A DNA stretch of 64,000 bases from Erysipelotrichaceae bacterium (GTDB lineage: Bacteria; Bacillota_I; Bacilli_A; Erysipelotrichales; Erysipelotrichaceae): assembly GCA_017441765.1 (NCBI GenBank), contig JAFRVK010000044.1, forward strand, positions 1 to 64,000, written 5' to 3'. This document shows, piece after piece, positions 53,853-61,899 of this stretch. Within the stretch, counting starts at the first letter, position 1. Each line of letters opens with the position of its first letter. A program made the translations under genes and the position numbers. Below the pieces are notes generated by a model, which was not told the DNA's origin, ran no database searches, and saw nothing but the letters and a program-made list of their open reading frames with translations.

Positions 53853-54485
53853 ATGAGCAGCAAGACAGATTACGAAGAATACTATGCATCTGAAGATTAT
53901 TACTGGGGGACGGAACCGGCAGATTTGTGTCATGAACTGATCAGGCTTCTTCCTCCTGAAGAAGGGATCAAAGTTCTGGATATCGGTTGCGGTGAAGGAA
54001 AGGATGCGGTTTTCATGGCAAAACAGGGCTATGAAGTCACGGCATTCGATATCACGGAAAATGGTATCACCAAGACAAAAAGAATGGCAAAAGAAAACGG
54101 CGTCGAAGTGAATGCCTTCATTGCGGATATCAACGATTTCGAGATCGATGAAATGTTCGACATCATCTACTCTACCGGAACGATACAGTATCTCGAGACA
54201 GATAAGATCCCTGCTTTCTTTGAAAAAGTCCAGAAGATGACAAAGCCAAACGGCTTGAACTGGTTCAACGTGTTCGTAGACAAGCCCTTCATCCCTCTTC
54301 CTCCGGATTGGGACAGATATGAACAGCTGTGGCCATCAGGAATGATGTTTACTTACTATCCCGACTGGAAATTCGAAAGGATCGATGAAACGATATTCGA
54401 ATGCCATTCCTCGGGGATCCCGCATCTTCATTGCATGGATATCCTGGTCGCCAGGAAAGAACAGAGGGACATCATACTTCCATAA
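53853..54485 (+). CDS. Class I SAM-dependent methyltransferase (TehB-like)
   Basis: 210 aa. SAM loop VLDIGCGEGKDAVFMA, acidic motif II VTAFDITENG, motif III FIADINDFEI and IIYSTGTIQYL. Overall similar to small methyltransferases of the TehB/YcgJ kind; an aromatic N-terminus (YEEYYASEDYYWG) precedes the fold. Start chosen from the full family length; it lacks a ribosome site and is one of the leaderless set. Confidence 0.88.
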   Translation: MSSKTDYEEYYASEDYYWGTEPADLCHELIRLLPPEEGIKVLDIGCGEGKDAVFMAKQGYEVTAFDITENGITKTKRMAKENGVEVNAFIADINDFEIDEMFDIIYSTGTIQYLETDKIPAFFEKVQKMTKPNGLNWFNVFVDKPFIPLPPDWDRYEQLWPSGMMFTYYPDWKFERIDETIFECHSSGIPHLHCMDILVARKEQRDIILP

Positions 54486-54498
54486 ATACAGATATGAA

Positions 54499-54530
54499 AA
54501 TGCGCAACCTGATGTTGCGCATTGTTTTTG
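54499..54530. terminator. Bidirectional terminator between the methyltransferase and the deaminase
   Basis: AATGCGCAAC-CTGAT-GTTGCGCATT followed by GTTTTTGTTT on the plus strand. Confidence 0.85.
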
Positions 54531-54531
54531 T

Positions 54532-55827
54532 TTAACCGTAAAAGTCTTTGACTGCAGTTTTGAAATCCTGTACGATCTTTTCTTTATCCAGAGTAAGATA
54601 CTGTCCGTTTTCGTATAGGATCTTCCCATCGACCATCGTCATGCAGACATCGGAACCCTGTGCGGATTTGGTTAGGATGGAAGGATATTCGAAAACCGGA
54701 TACAGATGGATCTTGTTGAGATCCAAAGCGATGATATCGGCACATTTGCCTACCTCTAAAGATCCCGTATCGGAGCGTCCCTGAAGCTTCGCTCCATTCC
54801 TGGTCGCCATATCGATGACCTGAGAGGATTTGATATTGGTCGCATCCAGATGATAGCCGTTATGAACGATAGCAGCCAGATGCATCTCCTCCAGCATATT
54901 CAGATTGTTGTTGGAGGCGGTACCATCCGTGCCCAGTCCGACATTGATGCCCAGATCCAGCATCTCTCTGACCGGGGCAAATCCGCTGCCGATCATCAGA
55001 TTGCTGGAAGGATTGTGCATGACTGATACATCATGTTTCTTGAGAATCTTAAGATCATCTTTCATCGGCCAGACGACATGCGCTGCACAGGTCGGATTCT
55101 CAAAGGTTCCTAACGATTCGAACCATTCGACCGGCGTCTGCTTATACTTTTCGATGCATTTTTCGACTTCCGATCTGGATTCACTCAGATGGATATGCAT
55201 GATCGCATCATGTTTCTTACATTCTTCGGAATAAGCGTTGACGATATGAGGCTGGTTCGTGTATTCCGCATGAATGGAAAAATCGACTTTCAGTCTGCCA
55301 TCGCAGGTATCGTTGTATTTATCGAAGAATTCGATCGAAGGACCGATCATGCTTTCTTCAATCGTCTGATTCGGATCGAAACAGAGGATATATTTGTTCA
55401 GATTGGCCTTGATGCCGGAATCCTTGATAGCCTGGGCGGTCTCTTCCGGGAAGAAATACATGTCCGTAAAGGATGTCACGCCGGAAGCCAGAAGTTCCAG
55501 TATGGCATAGTAGCTCGATACTCTGATCTGTTCCGCTGTCAGTTTCGCTTCGATCGGAAAGACCCGTTCATTGAGCCATTTATCCAAAGGAAGCCCATCC
55601 GCGATCCCTCTCAAGAAAACCATCGGAATATGGCTGTGTGCATCGATCAGTCCAGGCATCAGCAGTTTATCTGTATAATCCTTTTCCTCATCGTAGCGTT
55701 TCACAGGCTTCTCTGTACCGATATGATCGATATATCGCCCTTCTACACCCAGATAGGCATCTTCCAGGACTTCATAGTCGTTTTCGTCTCTTAAAAGGAT
55801 CTTGGCGTGTTTCAACAGGATGGACAT
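54532..55827 (-). CDS. mtaD: Amidohydrolase, MTA/SAH deaminase-like
   Basis: 431 aa of the TRZ/ATZ amidohydrolase group. Metal ligands: HSH in MPGLIDAHSHIPMVFLRG, His in MHIHLSESRSEVEKC, and the Asp in VGLGTDGTASNNNLNM; the Glu of HLSES is the usual proton shuttle. Closest named activity is deamination of 5-methylthioadenosine or S-adenosylhomocysteine; other members deaminate cytosine or guanine analogues. AGGAG site. It is 9 nt after the CorA-like gene, so the two are likely co-transcribed. Confidence 0.85.
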   Translation of the reverse strand: MSILLKHAKILLRDENDYEVLEDAYLGVEGRYIDHIGTEKPVKRYDEEKDYTDKLLMPGLIDAHSHIPMVFLRGIADGLPLDKWLNERVFPIEAKLTAEQIRVSSYYAILELLASGVTSFTDMYFFPEETAQAIKDSGIKANLNKYILCFDPNQTIEESMIGPSIEFFDKYNDTCDGRLKVDFSIHAEYTNQPHIVNAYSEECKKHDAIMHIHLSESRSEVEKCIEKYKQTPVEWFESLGTFENPTCAAHVVWPMKDDLKILKKHDVSVMHNPSSNLMIGSGFAPVREMLDLGINVGLGTDGTASNNNLNMLEEMHLAAIVHNGYHLDATNIKSSQVIDMATRNGAKLQGRSDTGSLEVGKCADIIALDLNKIHLYPVFEYPSILTKSAQGSDVCMTMVDGKILYENGQYLTLDKEKIVQDFKTAVKDFYG

Positions 55828-55836
55828 AGAAATCTC

Positions 55837-56769
55837 CTAGAACATTCTCTTTCTTGAAAAATACTGGTAGACCAGGAAAGAAGCAAACAGCGCCAGGATG
55901 ACGATGATCGGAAAAGCCATCGGAGAATTCTCGAACGGTACGCCCTCGATGTTCATACCATAGGCATCGAACACCATGCTGGGGATCGAAATGACCACGG
56001 CAGCGATCGCGATGAATTTCTGGATCACGTTCATATTGTTAGAAATGATCGAAGAATAGGCATCCATCATTCCATTGATGACGCCGGAATAGGTATCCGC
56101 CATCTCTCCCGCCTGTTTCGATTCGATCATGACATCCTCGAACAGGTCTTCATCTTCCTCGTATCTGGTAATGGCGCTGACCTTGTTCAGTTTTTCCAGT
56201 ACGGCATTGTTTCCTTTGATCGAAGTCGTAAAATACAGAAGGCTTCTTCCCAGCTCCATCATCTCCAGCAGTACCGGGTTCTCAATGGAACGTTTGAGCT
56301 TTTCCTCCAGCTGTTCCGATTCTTTATTGATCTGTCTCAGATATTTCAGGAACAGTTTTGCATCTTCCAGCAGTATCTGAAGCAGCAGTCTTGTCTTCAG
56401 CTTGGTATTGATGTTTCTGCTCATCTTATCGTTGAAGCGAAGAATCGGCGTGCTTTCCAGACATACCGTGATGATCGCTTCATTCGCAACGATGATACCC
56501 ATCGGGATCGTCGTAAAACGATTCTTTCCGTTCTTATCTTCAATCGAAGGAATGTCCACAAGAACGAGGGTATAGTCATCTTCCTTGGTAAAACGGGAAG
56601 CTTCTTCTTCATCCAGAGCGGCTCTCAGATCGTCTGATTCGATATGATACTTCTCTTCGACTTCCTGAAGCTCTTTTTCCGTGGGGTGCACAAGATTGAT
56701 CCAACACCCTTTCTGCGGCTTGTCGATCGTTTCCAGTTTTCCGTCTTTTGTCAGATATATCTTCATCAT
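55837..56769 (-). CDS. CorA-family divalent-cation transporter
   Basis: About 310 aa from MMKIYLTKDGKLETID; GGGAGG supports 56769. Cytoplasmic domain with a long helix (about 130-250), then two membrane helices with the selectivity loop YGMNIEGVPFENSP. Second CorA-like gene of the window; the two share only the family pattern, so they are not a recent duplication. Confidence 0.9.
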   Translation of the reverse strand: MMKIYLTKDGKLETIDKPQKGCWINLVHPTEKELQEVEEKYHIESDDLRAALDEEEASRFTKEDDYTLVLVDIPSIEDKNGKNRFTTIPMGIIVANEAIITVCLESTPILRFNDKMSRNINTKLKTRLLLQILLEDAKLFLKYLRQINKESEQLEEKLKRSIENPVLLEMMELGRSLLYFTTSIKGNNAVLEKLNKVSAITRYEEDEDLFEDVMIESKQAGEMADTYSGVINGMMDAYSSIISNNMNVIQKFIAIAAVVISIPSMVFDAYGMNIEGVPFENSPMAFPIIVILALFASFLVYQYFSRKRMF

Positions 56770-56859
56770 AATCCCCACCTCCCGATAAAAAATCGAATAT
56801 ACAATAATATTATATTTTAAGACCAAAAAAAGACAATATCATCAGTAACGCAATGAGAA

Positions 56860-56890
56860 TAAAAAGGATACAGATGCATTCTGTATCCTT
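56860..56890 (-). terminator. Terminator of the desulfoferrodoxin gene
   Basis: AAGGATACAGA-ATGCA-TCTGTATCCTT on the minus strand, 11-bp perfect arms, followed by TTTA. Confidence 0.85.
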
Positions 56891-56925
56891 GGTTCCAAAT
56901 CAAAAACCCGATCGTTTTGAAGGCT

Positions 56926-57300
56926 CTATGCTTTCCAGAGTCCGTGCAGGTTGCAGTACGCATAGACTGCCAGGACCTCGTCATCCTCCAGAATCGCGAA
57001 GACAGCTTTCGGTTCCTCTTCCGGTTTCAGCGCCTTGCGCTGATTGCCGTTCTTCGTCTGAATGGCGATCCATTCGATATAGTGTTCTGCCAGCATCGGA
57101 TGTTCAACTTCACCGACGGTCACAAAGACCTTGTTGTCTTTGACTTCATAGACCGGCACATGTTTCTCGACAGCAGCATCTGTCGTTCCCGGGATGATCT
57201 CTTCCATAGGCTCGCCGCAGCACATGATCGGGCAAGCTTTCTTTTCTACAATCGCGACCATCTGTCCGCATTTCTTGCAACGATAAAATTTCATTTCCAT
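56926..57300 (-). CDS. dfx: Desulfoferrodoxin (superoxide reductase)
   Basis: 124 aa, two-iron form. The N-terminal rubredoxin-like centre I has CKKCG and ACPIMCCGEPM (four Cys). Centre II ligands: His in EKHVPV, HPMLAEHYIEWI and Cys/His in YCNLHGLWK. It reduces superoxide to peroxide without making oxygen, typical of anaerobes. GAGGAG site. Pairs functionally with the rubrerythrin gene at 61315. Confidence 0.95.
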   Translation of the reverse strand: MEMKFYRCKKCGQMVAIVEKKACPIMCCGEPMEEIIPGTTDAAVEKHVPVYEVKDNKVFVTVGEVEHPMLAEHYIEWIAIQTKNGNQRKALKPEEEPKAVFAILEDDEVLAVYAYCNLHGLWKA

Positions 57301-57336
57301 TCGTTTACGCTCCTCTTTCTTTCATTATAACAGACT

Positions 57337-57813
57337 TCATTTCTTTTCATCGATCAGGCAAACACATTCCGCCATGACGCCTTCTTTATGTCCTACAAAG
57401 CCCATGCCTTCGCCTCTGGTCGCCTTGACATTGACTCTGCTTTCATCAATATGAAGATGTTTCGCAATATTCCTGCGCATCTGATCGATATGCGGAGCCA
57501 TTTTAGGTTGTTCGATGACGATCAGCGAATCCAGATTGACGATCTCATAGCCGTTCTCTTTCAGCATCTTCCTGGTTTCATCCAGCAGCAGTAATGATGA
57601 GATCCCTTCATAACGCGGATCGGTATCCGGGAAATGGGTTCCGATATCCTTCAGCCCCATCGCTCCGATCAGAGCTTCGATGATCGCATGAAGCAGGACA
57701 TCCGCATCGGAATGCCCCAACAAGCCTTTCTCATAAGGGATTTCCACTCCCCCGATGATCAGTTTCCTTCCTTCTACCAGACGATGCACATCTTTTGACT
57801 GTCCGATTCTCAT
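57337..57813 (-). CDS. ispF: 2-C-methyl-D-erythritol 2,4-cyclodiphosphate synthase
   Basis: 158 aa, step five of the MEP route to isoprenoids. Metal ligands Asp and His in SKDVHRL, then HSDADVLLHAIIEALIGA, and the C-terminal VNVKATRGEGMGFVGHKEG (normally TTxEGLGF). GGGAG site; the start overlaps the HAD gene stop by 4 nt. The presence of ispF shows that the MEP pathway, not mevalonate, is used. Confidence 0.96.
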   Translation of the reverse strand: MRIGQSKDVHRLVEGRKLIIGGVEIPYEKGLLGHSDADVLLHAIIEALIGAMGLKDIGTHFPDTDPRYEGISSLLLLDETRKMLKENGYEIVNLDSLIVIEQPKMAPHIDQMRRNIAKHLHIDESRVNVKATRGEGMGFVGHKEGVMAECVCLIDEKK

Positions 57814-58433
57814 AGCTCGATCTCCCTGATATCATCTACGACATCTTCCGTTTCCTGCAGCAGGATCTCCTTATCCTGATGACCGTTTGCCACAAGGATG
57901 CAACGTACGTTCATTTCTTTGGCTGTCTCGAGATCATGCAGAGTATCCCCGATCATCAGACATTCCTCAGGATCTTTATCTCTGATCCAGTTCAAAGCGA
58001 TATTGGTCTTCGATTCCGCATAGATATTATCGATCCCCAGAACTTCATCGAAATATTCCGCAATTCCCAGTTCTTCCAGCTGTTCCTCTAAAGCAAGCTT
58101 GCTGGAAGCGCTCAGCAGGATATTCCGGTAGCCTTTCTGATGGTTCTTTTTCAGAATATCGATCACGCCTTCATGGACCGTATAGTCATTTTTAAATCTC
58201 CGGTAACAGGAAAACCAGTAGGCTCCGACTTCTTCATAGGAGTTCCTGCTCCAATCGAAACCGACAGCTTCATAATAATCCTTCACCGGAAAAGTGAAGA
58301 TCTTTTTATATTCTTCCAAAGTCAAAGGCTCCCGATCCAGACCGAAATGCTTCATCGTCTCATTCTCTGCCTCGATGCAGACCATCGTATCATCCAGGAC
58401 CGTCCCATTGAAATCGAAAATCACATACTTCAT
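57810..58433 (-). CDS. HAD-family phosphatase (phosphoglycolate-phosphatase-like)
   Basis: About 207 aa from MKYVIFDFNGTVLDDT. HAD motif I DFNGT has Asn in place of the more common Asp/Tyr between F and G but keeps the nucleophile Asp. Motif II Ser in LLSAS; motif III Lys in ESKTNIAL; motif IV GDTLHDLETA. The reading frame extends far upstream through rpoE, but this start is where the fold begins. No ribosome site; TATAAT ends 6 nt before the ATG. Substrate unknown. Confidence 0.88.
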   Translation of the reverse strand: MKYVIFDFNGTVLDDTMVCIEAENETMKHFGLDREPLTLEEYKKIFTFPVKDYYEAVGFDWSRNSYEEVGAYWFSCYRRFKNDYTVHEGVIDILKKNHQKGYRNILLSASSKLALEEQLEELGIAEYFDEVLGIDNIYAESKTNIALNWIRDKDPEECLMIGDTLHDLETAKEMNVRCILVANGHQDKEILLQETEDVVDDIREIEL

Positions 58434-58439
58434 AGTTTT

Positions 58440-58445
58440 ATTATA
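58440..58445 (-). promoter_or_regulatory. -10 element for a leaderless transcript of the HAD gene
   Basis: Perfect TATAAT, 6 nt, ATG at 58433. A possible -35 (ATGACT) lies in the arm of the rpoE terminator. Confidence 0.65.
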
Positions 58446-58469
58446 ATAAAAATGACTCCTAAGAGTCAT
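58446..58469 (-). terminator. Terminator overlapping the end of rpoE
   Basis: ATGACTC-TTAG-GAGTCAT followed by TTTTTATT on the minus strand; the rpoE stop codon TAG lies in the hairpin loop. Confidence 0.75.
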
Positions 58470-58779
58470 ATTCATTTTCCGTATCCGTAAGGATCTCGTT
58501 ATCTTCATCCGTTTCTTCCGGTTCATCATCTTCCAGTTCGATCTTGGAGATATCGATATGGGATTCATCGAATTTGCGACGCTCCACGAGATCCCACTTG
58601 TTGTCCTTGAGACAGACAAAACGGGGATCAAAAGTCAGATCGGAATAGAACTGGGCAACATGGTCATTGCCATAGCCGGAAGTCTTGGCGACTTCGTCCC
58701 ACATCTTGATGAACTGGACCGCTCTTTTCTTTCTCTTCAAAATATCGTAAGCAATGTCTGCCATAGATCTTGTTGTCAT
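58459..58779 (-). CDS. rpoE: DNA-directed RNA polymerase delta subunit
   Basis: 106 aa, shorter than the Bacillus protein but with the same plan. An N-terminal HARE-HTH domain (MADIAYDILKRKKRAVQFIKMWDEVAK, IAQFYSDLT-like AQFYSDLTFDPRFVCL, WDLVERR) is followed by an acidic tail (ELEDDEPEETDEDNEIL). Delta speeds RNA polymerase recycling and adjusts response to the initiating nucleotide. AGGAG site. Delta is restricted to Bacillota, which supports the lineage call. Confidence 0.9.
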   Translation of the reverse strand: MTTRSMADIAYDILKRKKRAVQFIKMWDEVAKTSGYGNDHVAQFYSDLTFDPRFVCLKDNKWDLVERRKFDESHIDISKIELEDDEPEETDEDNEILTDTENEYDS

Positions 58780-58791
58780 ATGATGGTACTC

Positions 58792-59130
58792 CTAATAATA
58801 TCTGATTTCTATCGTTTTTGCCTCATCATTTACGATGTAGTGCACTACTAATATATCATTATAATTCTGAAAATCAACTATTTTTGCAACAAATTTCAAT
58901 ACTCCTTCTTCGGTCGTGACCGCTGCGTAGGCGTCATCTTTCAGATGAAGCTCCAGCAGATGATCCTCACATTGGCGGAAAAGACACAATCCGTCTTCAT
59001 AGATACATAATTCGCAGTTGCATGATTCGTTGTCGGTATAAGTGAAACAGTTGCGGTCTTCGACGTTTTCAATAATCACTTCGTCTGCCGTTCCCGTATC
59101 TGGATCTTTCAGGGTTACTGCTGCAGTCAT
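58792..59130 (-). CDS. Small beta-barrel protein, probably DUF1934 (YwiB-like)
   Basis: 112 aa, predicted all beta, cytoplasmic, acidic. Segments LCLFRQCEDHLLELHLKDDAYAAV and ILVVHYIVNDEAKTIEIRYY resemble the calycin-like DUF1934 proteins. In Bacillus ywiB is near rpoE, and here it lies 12 nt upstream of rpoE, supporting the call. No ribosome site; the -10 (TTAATA or TAATAT) lies 5-6 nt before the ATG behind a TTGACT -35. Confidence 0.6.
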   Translation of the reverse strand: MTAAVTLKDPDTGTADEVIIENVEDRNCFTYTDNESCNCELCIYEDGLCLFRQCEDHLLELHLKDDAYAAVTTEEGVLKFVAKIVDFQNYNDILVVHYIVNDEAKTIEIRYY

Positions 59131-59135
59131 AGCTT

Positions 59136-59166
59136 ATATTAAAGCTCAAAGGTTTCCTAAAGTCAA
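59136..59166 (-). promoter_or_regulatory. Promoter of the DUF1934-like gene
   Basis: TTGACT (59161-59166) with TAATAT or TTAATA (59136-59142), 18-19-nt spacer, ending 5-6 nt from the ATG. Confidence 0.5.
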
Positions 59167-59173
59167 CAATAAA

Positions 59174-59182
59174 TGTTAGAAT
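59174..59182 (+). promoter_or_regulatory. Extended -10 for murD
   Basis: TGTTAGAAT, ending 6 nt before the GTG at 59189, within the 55-bp divergent gap. Confidence 0.55.
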
Positions 59183-59188
59183 TAGGTG

Positions 59189-60526
59189 GTGGATTACAAG
59201 AATAAGAAAGTCCTGGTGATCGGTCTGGCCAGGTCAGGAATGGCAGCATTGAGAGTCTTGCATATGCTTGGTGCAGAGCTTTTTTTGTCGGAAAAGAAAG
59301 GACCGGACGAAGAAGAAAAGAAACAGCTGCAGGACTTGAATGTGACAGTCTATGATCAGGATATGTCGGTATTCGAGAAAGATTTTGACCTGGTCATCAA
59401 GAATCCGGGTGTCCCTCCCGTTTCACCGATCGTGAAACGTCTGGAAGAAAGGAAGATCCCGATCATTACGGAAATCGAGCTGGCATATGATGTATCGATG
59501 CCTCAGCACTATATCGCGATTACCGGAAGCAATGGCAAGACCACAACGACGACCATCGTCTATGAACTGCTCAAAGCGGCATTCAAGGAGAAAGCTCTGG
59601 TAGGCGGAAATATCGGTACTCCTTTATGTGAGCTTGTGCTCGAACATGATCTGATGCATAACAGCGGTTACTATATCTCACTGGAAATCTCCAACCATCA
59701 ACTGGTCGATATCGACCGCTTCCGTCCCGAGATCGCGACCATCATCAACCTGAGCCCCGATCACCTGGAGACTATGGGATCTTTGCATAATTATTACAAA
59801 TCCAAGACGGAAGTCTATCGCAATATGAAGGATCAGGATCTTTTCCTTTTGAATGCAGATGATGAAACGCTGAAAGAATACACGGAAAGGTATCCGATCC
59901 ACTGCGGGATACAGACATTCTCATTAGATAACAATGTTACCTATGGATGCATCCGGGACGGATATATGTATGTGAACGAAGAAAAGGTACTTTCTCTGGA
60001 TGCGATCGCCCTGGTGGGTAGACACAATCAGCAGAATATCCTGGTTTCGGTCATGATCGCCAAAGCGCTGGGAATCGACAATGGAACGATCATCGAAACG
60101 ATCTCAAATTTCAAAGGTGTCGAACATCGCATCGAATTTGTAAGGGAACTCGATGGTGTACGCTACTACAACGATTCCAAGGGCACGAATATTGATGCGA
60201 CGATGACCGCTCTTGATGCGTTCGAAAAGAATGTGATCCTTCTCGTAGGAGGATATGAAAAATGGCTCGATGTCACACCATTAAAGGATCATCTTGGTTG
60301 TGTCAGAAAAATCATCGGCTACGGCTTTTCCGGGCCAAGGATCGCTATGGAACTGGCGGATGATCCGCTGATCGTAGAAGATCTGGCTCAGGCGGTCCAC
60401 GAGGCGCATGAGATGGCTGTCCCGGGAGATATCGTTCTGCTGTCTCCGACCACTTCCAGTTTCGATCAGTACACGGGTTATGAACAGCGCGGCAGGCATT
60501 TCAAGGAACTGGTGAATGCTTTATGA
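59189..60526 (+). CDS. murD: UDP-N-acetylmuramoyl-L-alanine--D-glutamate ligase
   Basis: 445-446 aa. Adds D-glutamate to the growing peptidoglycan stem. N-terminal Rossmann VLVIGLARSGMAAL, ATP loop ITGSNGKTTTTTIVY, LSPDHLETMG with the metal-site His, and the C-terminal domain YYNDSKGTNIDATMTAL with the substrate region SSFDQY. Two GTG codons in a row (59186 and 59189) can start; the second fits the 6-nt spacing of the extended -10. It overlaps murI, which makes the D-glutamate it uses. Confidence 0.95.
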   Translation: MDYKNKKVLVIGLARSGMAALRVLHMLGAELFLSEKKGPDEEEKKQLQDLNVTVYDQDMSVFEKDFDLVIKNPGVPPVSPIVKRLEERKIPIITEIELAYDVSMPQHYIAITGSNGKTTTTTIVYELLKAAFKEKALVGGNIGTPLCELVLEHDLMHNSGYYISLEISNHQLVDIDRFRPEIATIINLSPDHLETMGSLHNYYKSKTEVYRNMKDQDLFLLNADDETLKEYTERYPIHCGIQTFSLDNNVTYGCIRDGYMYVNEEKVLSLDAIALVGRHNQQNILVSVMIAKALGIDNGTIIETISNFKGVEHRIEFVRELDGVRYYNDSKGTNIDATMTALDAFEKNVILLVGGYEKWLDVTPLKDHLGCVRKIIGYGFSGPRIAMELADDPLIVEDLAQAVHEAHEMAVPGDIVLLSPTTSSFDQYTGYEQRGRHFKELVNAL

Positions 60527-61299
60527 AACGCATCGGAGTCTTTGATTCGGGATTAGGCGGTCTGACCGTCGTCAAAGCGATACTCTCGGAAATGCCGAAA
60601 GAGAATATCGTCTTTTTTGCGGATGCCGCGAATATGCCTTATGGCGATAAAACTCCGGAAGAAATTATCGCTTTTTCGAAACACAATGCTTCCCTACTGA
60701 ACGAATATGATCTCAAGGCCATGGTGATCGCCTGCAATACTTCCGATTCCATTGCCGGAGATCTTTTGAAACAAAGCTATGACATCCCTGTATCAGGCGT
60801 CATCAAGGCGGCAGCGAAAGAAGCTGTAAGACAGACCGGAAACAGAAAGATCGCCGTCCTGGCGACAAAAGCGACCGTATCCTCCGGTTCCTATCAGAAA
60901 CAGATCGCAGAACTTGATAAAGAGATCGAAGTGACAGCGATCCCCTGTCCCGATCTGGTCCCGTTGATCGAAGAAGGAAGGTTTGCCACAAAAGATGAAC
61001 TTCTTGATCAGAGTATCGAAACCTATCTTGAAAAAGTACGTCGAAGCGGAGCGGATACCGTCATTCTTGGCTGTACACATTATGACCTGATCTATGATCT
61101 CGTTCAGGAAAAGATGCCTGATGTCAGAATCGTTTCCTCTTCCCGAACCCTCGTTCAGGAATTAAAAGAGATCCTGACAGGATCCCATAGATTAAGCAGA
61201 CGGAAAGGAAAAGACATTTATCTGAGCAGCTCCTGTTCCGAACGTCTGGATCAGATCGCTGCCAAGATCATTCCTGATATCAGATTGCAAAAAAAATAG
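60523..61299 (+). CDS. murI: Glutamate racemase
   Basis: 258 aa. Makes D-glutamate for the wall. Catalytic Cys residues are in VIACNTSDS and LGCTHYDLI; the N-terminal DSGLGGLTV motif and Asp/Ser pair are standard. The start overlaps the murD stop (ATGA), so racemase and ligase are translated together, linking supply of D-Glu to its use. Confidence 0.95.
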   Translation: MKRIGVFDSGLGGLTVVKAILSEMPKENIVFFADAANMPYGDKTPEEIIAFSKHNASLLNEYDLKAMVIACNTSDSIAGDLLKQSYDIPVSGVIKAAAKEAVRQTGNRKIAVLATKATVSSGSYQKQIAELDKEIEVTAIPCPDLVPLIEEGRFATKDELLDQSIETYLEKVRRSGADTVILGCTHYDLIYDLVQEKMPDVRIVSSSRTLVQELKEILTGSHRLSRRKGKDIYLSSSCSERLDQIAAKIIPDIRLQKK

Positions 61300-61316
61300 G
61301 CCTAAGCCTATTTTTT
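61291..61316. terminator. Bidirectional terminator between murI and rubrerythrin
   Basis: AAAAAATAGGC-CTAA-GCCTATTTTTT, perfect 11-bp arms with A/T ends. It overlaps the rubrerythrin stop. Confidence 0.88.
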
Positions 61317-61854
61317 AGTAGTTCTCAGCATTGACTTCGAAGTAGGACTGAGGATGCTGGCAAGTCGGACAGATCTCCGGCGCTTTTTCGCCTACCACGA
61401 TATGACCGCAGTTGCGGCATTCCCATACCTTGACTTCGGATTTCGCGAAGACTTCCTGTGCTTCGACATTCTTCAGCAAAGCTCTGTATCTTTCTTCATG
61501 ATGCTTCTCGATTGCGCCAACCAGTCTGAAACGGGCAGCCAGTTCCGGGAAACCCTCTTCCTGAGCGGTCTTCGCAAAATCTTCATACATGTCGGTCCAT
61601 TCATAGTTTTCGCCATCGGCAGCAGCAGCAAGGTTCTCTGCTGTCGTACCAATGCCGTCCAGTTCCTTGAACCACAGTTTGGCGTGTTCTTTTTCGTTCT
61701 CAGCGGTTTTTAAGAAAAGCGCAGCGATCTGCTCGAACCCTTCTTTTTTCGCCTTAGACGCAAAATAAGTGTACTTGTTTCTGGCCTGAGACTCGCCCGC
61801 AAAAGCAGCTTTCAGGTTTTCTTCGGTTTTCGTACCAGCGTATTTATTTGCCAT
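61315..61854 (-). CDS. rbr: Rubrerythrin
   Basis: About 179 aa from [28 protein letters not shown] fixes 61854. Ferritin-like diiron domain (Glu in [33 protein letters not shown]) plus a C-terminal rubredoxin-like domain with CRNCG and CPTCQHP. NADH-peroxidase-type detoxification of hydrogen peroxide in anaerobes, the logical next step after desulfoferrodoxin. Confidence 0.96.
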   Translation of the reverse strand: MANKYAGTKTEENLKAAFAGESQARNKYTYFASKAKKEGFEQIAALFLKTAENEKEHAKLWFKELDGIGTTAENLAAAADGENYEWTDMYEDFAKTAQEEGFPELAARFRLVGAIEKHHEERYRALLKNVEAQEVFAKSEVKVWECRNCGHIVVGEKAPEICPTCQHPQSYFEVNAENY

Positions 61855-61899
61855 ATTATTCCTCCTTTGCAAATGATTTCTATCGCTCTTAACTATATA

